Positions 6,644 through 10,076 of a stretch of DNA of 10,076 nucleotides are shown here, in pieces. A program made the translations under genes and the position numbers. Position 1 is the first letter of the stretch. Each line of letters begins with the position of its first letter. Origin of the DNA: Clostridia bacterium (GTDB lineage: Bacteria > Bacillota > Clostridia > Oscillospirales > CAG-272); assembly GCA_900769475.1 (NCBI GenBank), contig CAAGGQ010000084.1, positions 1-10,076 on the forward strand, given 5' to 3'. Under the pieces are notes generated by a model, which saw only the letters and a program-made list of their open reading frames with translations, made no database searches and had not been told where the DNA came from.

Positions 6644-7471
6644 ATGCAATCCTATCAACTTGTCATCAGCGACCTGGATCGCACCCTTCTCAATAACGAT
6701 ATGAATGTCAGCGCCGAGAACCGTGACGCCGTGGGTGAAATCACCCGTCGGGGCATCTGGTTCGTTCCCTCCACCGGGCGGACTCTGGCCGAGATCCCCG
6801 CGGCGGTGCGGGCCCTTCCCGGGGTGCGCTATCTCATTTATTCCGATGGCTCCGTGATCTACGATCAGGAAACCGATCAGTTCTTCTGTGAGGGTCTCAC
6901 TCCTGCCCAGCTGGAGGAGATTTGGGCGATCCTGGACGACTACCAGGTCAGCCCCAGTGTGCGGAATCACGGAATTCCCTATATCGAGGAATCCCACTTC
7001 ACGGCCTTCGATCATTATCGTATCAACGATTATTTCGGCGGCTTGATTCAGGAGACTGCAAGGGGTGTTCGTGGGCTGAAGGAGTTCAGCCGCACCCTGG
7101 AATACGCGGAAATGCTTTGCATTTTCTTCCACTCTCCCACCGAGCTGCTGGCCTGCAAGGAACGTCTGGAACAGATTTCCGGTGTGCACGTGGCCTCCTC
7201 GGATCCGGCGAACCTGGAGGTTTATTCGGACAAGGCCGGAAAGGGCAATGCCCTGCATCGCATCTGCCGTATGCTTTCGGTCACCCCCGAGGAAACGGTG
7301 GCCGTGGGGGATAGCCCCAACGATGTTTCCATGCTCAAGGAAGCCGGACTTGCTCTGGCGGTATCCAACGCCTGCGACCCTCTGAAGAAGGTGGCTCACC
7401 GGGTGATCTGCTCCAACGAGGAGCACATTGCCAAGTATCTTCTGGAGGAGATTCTGACCGAAGGGAAATAA
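6644..7471 (+). CDS. HAD-superfamily Cof-type (IIB) phosphatase
   Basis: A 275-residue soluble hydrolase of the HAD superfamily, Cof/YbiV-like subfamily IIB, which usually dephosphorylates sugar phosphates or cofactor phosphates in the cytoplasm. All four HAD motifs are present. Motif I is ISDLDRT (8-14), with nucleophile Asp10 and acid/base Asp12. Motif II is the Thr/Ser loop VPSTGRT (41-47). Motif III is the lysine in SDKAGKGNAL (195-204, probably Lys200). Motif IV is VGDSPNDVSML (221-231), with Asp223 and Asp227 for Mg2+. The cap domain spans about residues 85-190, typical of C2B caps. The ATG at 6644 is preceded by AAAGGAGA at six bases and by a consensus promoter; an upstream in-frame ATG at 6533 lies before the predicted transcript. 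Substrate cannot be read from sequence. The gene is transcribed on its own. Confidence 0.93.
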   Translation: MQSYQLVISDLDRTLLNNDMNVSAENRDAVGEITRRGIWFVPSTGRTLAEIPAAVRALPGVRYLIYSDGSVIYDQETDQFFCEGLTPAQLEEIWAILDDYQVSPSVRNHGIPYIEESHFTAFDHYRINDYFGGLIQETARGVRGLKEFSRTLEYAEMLCIFFHSPTELLACKERLEQISGVHVASSDPANLEVYSDKAGKGNALHRICRMLSVTPEETVAVGDSPNDVSMLKEAGLALAVSNACDPLKKVAHRVICSNEEHIAKYLLEEILTEGK

Positions 7472-7507
7472 AAAGAGGTTGCCAAAGGCAAATCCTTCTG
7501 CAACCTC
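7471..7507 (-). terminator. Terminator pointing left, without an assigned gene
   Basis: On the minus strand, GAGGTTGC (7507-7500) pairs with GCAACCTC (7482-7475). An inner AAGG/CCTT pairing closes the loop, and the stem is followed by TTTTT and then A and more T. On the plus strand the same hairpin is followed by GCATTAC, with no T tract, so it is not a normal terminator for the HAD gene it adjoins. The nearest minus-strand gene upstream ends at 7876 and already has its own terminator at 7819-7856. Confidence 0.7.
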
Positions 7508-7518
7508 GCATTACAGTC

Positions 7519-7545
7519 CAGGCCACCGATTCAACCGGTGGCCTG
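7519..7545. repeat. Perfect 10-bp inverted repeat
   Basis: CAGGCCACCG (7519-7528) and CGGTGGCCTG (7536-7545) form a perfect GC-rich stem around a seven-base loop. No T tract follows on either strand, so it is not a classical terminator. It lies just upstream, on the minus strand, of the left-pointing terminator at 7471-7507, so it could be part of a structured RNA read in that direction. Confidence 0.65.
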
Positions 7546-7618
7546 CACAGCCCCGAAAAGGGACATCGAATGATATCATAGCATCCCACGCACCGCGACC
7601 CGTAAACGGGTATGATCC
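7546..7618. other. Intergenic stretch with a further hairpin
   Basis: No gene is seen. ATCATA (7575-7580) can pair with TATGAT (7611-7616), enclosing the inner stem ACCCGT/ACGGGT (7598-7603 and 7606-7611). The pairings share base 7611, so they are alternative or nested, not simultaneous in full. The stretch bridges the hairpin at 7519-7545 and the palindromic repeat beginning at 7619. Confidence 0.4.
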
Positions 7619-7725
7619 GAAAGGCTCTCCCTTTGGGAGAGCTCCCGCGTCAGCGGGTGAGAGGGGTGCTATTTGCCCTCTCCGTCTCGCTGCGCGATCC
7701 ACCTCTCCCAAAGGGAGAGGCTTTC
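7619..7725. repeat. 107-bp palindromic repeat with a hairpin in each arm
   Basis: The outer 25 bases (7619-7643) match the reverse complement of 7701-7725 at 23 positions. Each arm is itself a hairpin: GCTCTCCC-TTT-GGGAGAGC (7624-7642) on the left and CCTCTCCC-AAA-GGGAGAGG (7702-7720) on the right. The centre adds CCCGC-GTCA-GCGGG (7644-7657) and GAGAGGG/CCCTCTC (7659-7665 and 7676-7682). The two mismatched positions between the arms are the outer base pair of each arm's hairpin, G-C on the left and C-G on the right. No transposase is present. GC-rich palindromes of this style are common between genes in gut Clostridia, from general knowledge, and may be MITE-like or REP-like; mobility is inferred. 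Confidence 0.75.
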
Positions 7726-7730
7726 TTTTT
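7702..7730 (+). terminator. Hairpin with T tract formed by the repeat's right arm
   Basis: CCTCTCCC (7702-7709) and GGGAGAGG (7713-7720) form a perfect eight-pair stem with a three-base loop, followed by CTTTCTTTTT (7721-7730). On the plus strand this has the form of a rho-independent terminator, and it is the best candidate for stopping transcripts of the HAD gene, about 230 bases downstream of its stop. The repeat appears to have supplied it. Confidence 0.6.
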
Positions 7731-7782
7731 GGATTGCTTGTAGCTCGCCCGTCTTTTCGTTGCTCCGCTCGTTTTCTGTTCT

Positions 7783-7806
7783 CCCGGTAGAACCGGGGGT
7801 TTATTT
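7783..7806 (+). other. Small GC-rich hairpin before a T-rich run
   Basis: CCCGGT (7783-7788) pairs with ACCGGG (7792-7797) around the loop AGA, followed by GG and TTTATTT. It could act as a back-up terminator on the plus strand. The stem is only six pairs and the two G before the T-rich run weaken the case. Confidence 0.35.
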
Positions 7807-7818
7807 GGTTACCCAAGA

Positions 7819-7856
7819 AAAAGCCGATATGGAAAGCATCCATATCGGCTTTTTTT
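7819..7856 (-). terminator. Bidirectional terminator after the isomerase gene
   Basis: GCCGATATGG (7824-7833) and CCATATCGGC (7841-7850) form a perfect ten-pair stem with a seven-base loop. It is flanked by AAAAA (7819-7823) on the left and six T (7851-7856) on the right. Each strand therefore sees a stem followed by a T tract. On the minus strand it ends the isomerase transcript 20 to 50 bases after its stop; on the plus strand it stops any transcript coming from the HAD side. Confidence 0.9.
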
Positions 7857-7875
7857 GTGCCCAAAGGGGCGATTC

Positions 7876-8646
7876 TTATTTCTTGAACTGCTCCAGGAAC
7901 TTTGCGCTCTTGCCCAGGGCATAGATGGCGTTCTGATCCCAGTTGCCGTCCTGCTCTACCACGTAGTACTTTACGTTGGTCTCCTCGGCGGCCTGCATGA
8001 TGGGAGCCCAGGAGAGGTTGCCGTAGCCCACCTCGGTCAGGAGATAGGTTTCGTCTTTGAGCTTCAGGGACATGTCCTTGAGGTGCAGGATATCGATGCG
8101 TCCGTTCAGCTTTTTGATCCAATCTACGGGATCGCCGCCGGCGGCCGATACCCAGCAGGTATCCAGAACAAAGGAAACGGTCTCGGGATCCAAGCCCTCC
8201 ACCAGAATGTCCATCAGGGTCTTGTAGCCGTCGATGCGGCAGAACTCGAAGCGATGGTTGTGATAGGTTACCTTAAAGCCCTCGGAGGCATAGATCTTTG
8301 CTACCTCGTTGGTTTTTTTCACAAAGTCCTTCAGAGCCTCCAGGTCGCCTCTCACCTCCTTGGGCATGCCGCCAAAGCCCACGTTGGTGGTGCCAAGGAT
8401 CCGGTGGTATTCCATAGTGCCCTTGGGATCGTTCAGGATCTTTTTGGCATTGTAGTGGTTACCAACAAAGGTAAAGCCGTTCTTCTTGGCCAGCTCTGCC
8501 AGGGTCTCTACGGGCAGGTATTCGCCCGCGCCGTGGATTTCGGAGTAGCCGTACTCGGCTAATTTTTTCAGGCTAAGGTCGGCAAAATCGACGTCGGTAA
8601 AGAGGTCGCGTGCCGAATACAGTTGAAAACCAAGCTTTTGAAACAT
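7876..8646 (-). CDS. Sugar phosphate isomerase/epimerase (xylose isomerase-like TIM barrel)
   Basis: A 256-residue soluble TIM-barrel protein of the AP_endonuc_2/xylose-isomerase-like superfamily, the group that includes IolE- and IolI-like inositol enzymes and sugar epimerases. Diagnostic segments are GFQLYSARD (6-14), VGNHYNA (61-67), YHNHRFEF (128-135), LDTCWVSAAGGDPVDWIKKL (161-180), IDILHLKDM (184-192) and VVEQD (229-233). By comparison with the family, Glu134, Asp162, His188 and Glu231 are the probable metal ligands at the barrel mouth. Such enzymes isomerise or epimerise sugars or their phosphates using Mn2+, Mg2+ or Co2+; the substrate is unknown. The ATG at 8646 has GGAGGA six bases upstream and a promoter further up. 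No transporter or sugar kinase accompanies the gene; it is a single unit between its own promoter and terminator. Confidence 0.88.
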   Translation of the reverse strand: MFQKLGFQLYSARDLFTDVDFADLSLKKLAEYGYSEIHGAGEYLPVETLAELAKKNGFTFVGNHYNAKKILNDPKGTMEYHRILGTTNVGFGGMPKEVRGDLEALKDFVKKTNEVAKIYASEGFKVTYHNHRFEFCRIDGYKTLMDILVEGLDPETVSFVLDTCWVSAAGGDPVDWIKKLNGRIDILHLKDMSLKLKDETYLLTEVGYGNLSWAPIMQAAEETNVKYYVVEQDGNWDQNAIYALGKSAKFLEQFKK

Positions 8647-8678
8647 TGCAAGTCCTCCACAAAAGTTTATTCGTCCTT

Positions 8679-8707
8679 ATTTTACCATTCTTTTGGAGGA
8701 ATTGCAA
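8679..8707 (-). promoter_or_regulatory. Promoter of the isomerase gene
   Basis: On the minus strand, TTGCAA (8707-8702) and TAAAAT (8684-8679) are spaced by 17 bases. Transcription would start near 8672, about 26 bases before the ATG. It lies in the 94 bases between this gene and the DUF4363 gene, where no clear terminator for the upstream pair is seen, so read-through from DUF421/DUF4363 is possible. Confidence 0.6.
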
Positions 8708-8740
8708 TGGGTTTTTCAAAAAAAGAAGGGGAAGGCTCCA

Positions 8741-9139
8741 TTATTTTTCGGCTTTTTGGGGAGTGGGGGGGAGCAGACAGGTGCCCGCGGTTAGCTTTTC
8801 GAAGCGGAGGATATCCTCCACGGCATCCCGCAGGAGTGCCCGTGCCGAGGCAAAGCCGTAGAGGTCTCCGGCGGAGGCGCAGGCCAGGAGGAGGGCGGTC
8901 TGCTCGTTGACCCGATCAACGAGCAGGAAGTTGACCGAGACCTCCACTGTGGCGCTCTGGGACTGCCAGTAGTCCACCAGCGCGCCCACTTTGGCTAGGC
9001 AATCGGGATCCTCCATGGATGGGAGGATGTCCAGCTGTTGGAACATCTCGTTTGCTACCTTATTTATATATAGGTGATTCGCCACCACCCCGAGGAGCAA
9101 AAGGACCAGGAGCAAGAGGGTCACAGCAAAGGATTTCAC
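8741..9139 (-). CDS. DUF4363 family small membrane-anchored protein
   Basis: A 132-residue protein that matches the DUF4363 family in size, layout and neighbourhood. One N-terminal membrane anchor (about residues 4-20, almost all Leu/Val/Ala) is followed by an extracytoplasmic, mostly helical domain. Trp58 in DYWQSQS (56-62) and the ending LRFEKLTAGTCLLPP (111-125) resemble the family pattern. The function of DUF4363 is unknown, but these genes are often found next to DUF421 genes in Bacillota. The start is GTG at 9139: an ATG overlapping it at 9141 runs straight into TGA. AAAGGAGGG at 9156-9148, inside the end of the DUF421 gene, serves as its ribosome binding site. The gap to the DUF421 stop is one base, so translation is probably coupled. 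Confidence 0.75.
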   Translation of the reverse strand: MKSFAVTLLLLVLLLLGVVANHLYINKVANEMFQQLDILPSMEDPDCLAKVGALVDYWQSQSATVEVSVNFLLVDRVNEQTALLLACASAGDLYGFASARALLRDAVEDILRFEKLTAGTCLLPPTPQKAEK

Positions 9140-9140
9140 A

Positions 9141-9815
9141 TTACTTTCCCTCCTTTGGAATACAGTAGAGCTTTCCCGTTTCGTTGGCCATCACGCAAAA
9201 CAAATCCTTGGGAGTGCGGTGCCTCTTCTTCAGCTCCTCTAAGAGCCAGGCCTTGCTCTTTCTCACCAACCGCAGTCCCGTGCGGCTGAAGGTGCCGTTG
9301 CAGTACACAATGTGCATGAGGTGATCCTGGGGAATCTCCAGCCCCAGCTGATCGGGGGTCAGGGGGGTGAATTGGGTTTTGGGGAGCACCGTCACGTTGC
9401 CGTTCTTTTCCAAAATGGCGCAATCCACCTGGGAGAGCTCGGTTAGCCCCTGCTGGCGGATCTCTCCCATCAGCTCTTCAATGGAGATGCGAAGCTCCCG
9501 CAGGGCTTTTTGGTCCAGGTGCCCGTTTTGAATGATCACCGTGGGGGCCGCCGAGACCACGGGGCGGAGAAAGGGATAGCGTACTAAGATCCAGGAGGAA
9601 AGTACCTCCAGGATCAAGAGGATCACCATGGGGAGCACCGCGTGGATCACGGGGATCTCTTGATTGGTAATGGGTAGGGAAGCGATCTCGGAGATCAGCA
9701 GGGTGGTTACCAGGTCGGTTACCTCCAGCTCTCCGATCTGGCGCTTTCCCATCAGGCGCATGGTGGCGATCAGGCAAACGTAGATCACAAGGGTTCGAAT
9801 TAGGATGGTTATCAT
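9141..9815 (-). CDS. DUF421 family (YetF-like) membrane protein
   Basis: A 224-residue membrane protein of the DUF421/YetF family. The N-terminal ~80 residues hold about three membrane segments (roughly 3-20, 34-50 and 57-78). The family hallmark MGKRQIGELEVTDLV (22-36) sits between the first two. A cytoplasmic domain follows with ELRISIEELMGEIRQQG (107-123), AILEKNG (133-139) and TGLRLVRKSKAWLLEELKK (179-197). In Bacillus, related proteins have been linked to stress and spore-membrane roles, but no biochemical activity is settled. An in-frame ATG at 9839 would add eight residues. It has no ribosome binding site, whereas the ATG at 9815 follows GGAGG (9825-9821) by five bases and begins right before the first membrane segment, so 9815 is preferred. 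It is the first gene of a pair with DUF4363. Confidence 0.88.
   Translation of the reverse strand: MITILIRTLVIYVCLIATMRLMGKRQIGELEVTDLVTTLLISEIASLPITNQEIPVIHAVLPMVILLILEVLSSWILVRYPFLRPVVSAAPTVIIQNGHLDQKALRELRISIEELMGEIRQQGLTELSQVDCAILEKNGNVTVLPKTQFTPLTPDQLGLEIPQDHLMHIVYCNGTFSRTGLRLVRKSKAWLLEELKKRHRTPKDLFCVMANETGKLYCIPKEGK
9148..9156 (-). promoter_or_regulatory. Ribosome binding site of DUF4363, inside DUF421
   Basis: On the minus strand this reads AAAGGAGGG, nine bases before the GTG start at 9139. It lies within the last codons of the DUF421 gene, and this settles the choice of GTG over the overlapping ATG, which is in another frame and closes at once. Confidence 0.75.
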
Positions 9816-9820
9816 AGCAT

Positions 9821-9825
9821 CCTCC
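9821..9825 (-). promoter_or_regulatory. Ribosome binding site that sets the DUF421 start
   Basis: On the minus strand this reads GGAGG, with ATGCT between it and the ATG at 9815. The ATG inside that spacer (9820) is out of frame. The upstream in-frame ATG at 9839 has no comparable site in the 20 bases before it. Confidence 0.7.
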
Positions 9826-9925
9826 GGCGTTTTGAACATAGTATCTTAAATTGCGCCTTGTTTTATTCGGTTTTGCATCATTTTCAACAAATTTTAAAAA
9901 AACGAAATTTTTTTGAAAAAAACTC

Positions 9926-9954
9926 TTGACAAAAAGGAGAGAAGGTGCTATAAT
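9926..9954 (+). promoter_or_regulatory. Perfect consensus promoter, first of a tandem pair
   Basis: TTGACA (9926-9931) and TATAAT (9949-9954) match the consensus exactly with a 17-base spacer. Several A and T tracts directly upstream (9895-9924) could serve as an UP element. It reads rightwards, towards the window edge. A short stem TGTCC/GGACA (9963-9967 and 9975-9979) lies just after its expected start point near 9961. Confidence 0.9.
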
Positions 9955-10036
9955 ATTCAAGCTGTCCGCAAGAAGGACAAGCGATCCACTCCCGAAAAAG
10001 CCTTGAAAAAAGTTGAAAAAACTTTTCAAAAAGGGC

Positions 10037-10065
10037 TTGACAAAGCGGGAAGAAAGTGGTATAAT
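10037..10065 (+). promoter_or_regulatory. Perfect consensus promoter, second of a tandem pair
   Basis: TTGACA (10037-10042) and TATAAT (10060-10065) again match the consensus with a 17-base spacer, 111 bases after the first pair. The sequence just before it (9995-10036) is built of TTGAAAAAA/TTTTCAAAAA tracts typical of an UP element. Transcription would start close to 10072, and the gene it drives lies outside the window. The arrangement resembles rRNA operon promoters P1 and P2. Confidence 0.9.
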
Positions 10066-10076
10066 ACTGAGGTCGC

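Noticed and set aside
7511..8122. 203-residue minus-strand open frame running into the repeat spacer
   Set aside because: It overlaps the isomerase gene in another frame and then runs through the palindromic repeat and terminators, which real coding sequence would not do.
9840..9895. Possible minus-strand promoter for DUF421
   Set aside because: TTGAAA- and ATAAAA-like hexamers occur in the A/T-rich stretch, but the spacing (15 or 18 bases, depending on the pairing) and matches are poor. A promoter must exist there or overlap the rRNA-like promoters, but I cannot place it.

Overview
The window looks like chromosomal DNA from a member of the Clostridia (Bacillota), probably an uncultured or gut-associated lineage. 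The reasons are the GC-rich coding sequence set against AT-rich spacers, strong GGAGG-type ribosome binding sites, promoters with textbook TTGACA/TATAAT hexamers 17 bases apart, a BspA-type leucine-rich-repeat lipoprotein, and a DUF421/DUF4363 pair. The spacers also carry GC-rich inverted repeats of the kind common in such genomes. The order or family cannot be fixed from this sequence. There is no phage, insertion sequence, CRISPR array, tRNA or complete rRNA in the window.

Layout. Bases 1-423 hold no gene, only degenerate inverted repeats, a hairpin cluster and a likely terminator. On the minus strand at 424-1968 is a complete YifB/ComM AAA+ ATPase. It is divergent from a plus-strand lipoprotein with seven BspA-type repeats (2224-3042), and each of the two has a near-perfect promoter in the 255-base spacer between them. 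A strong terminator separates the lipoprotein from the next promoter. That promoter drives class II fumarase (fumC, 3180-4556) and, 35 bases later, a large unassigned protein that looks like a TIM-barrel glycosidase (4592-6508). A HAD-superfamily Cof-type phosphatase follows with its own perfect promoter (6644-7471).

The 404-base spacer 7472-7875 is full of secondary structure. It has a terminator pointing left that no annotated gene explains, a 107-base palindromic repeat whose two arms are each hairpins, and a bidirectional terminator. Three minus-strand genes come next: a xylose-isomerase-like sugar phosphate isomerase/epimerase (7876-8646, own promoter), and the tightly coupled pair DUF421 (YetF-like membrane protein, 9141-9815) then DUF4363 (8741-9139, GTG start). 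The right edge (9926-10076) has two tandem consensus promoters reading out of the window. They sit in an A-tract-rich setting that resembles the start of an rRNA or other stable-RNA operon.

Functionally this is mostly ordinary core and accessory metabolism rather than one integrated system. The less explained items are the fumC-linked glycosidase-like protein, the orphan left-pointing terminator, the double-hairpin repeat, and the tandem promoters at the right edge.
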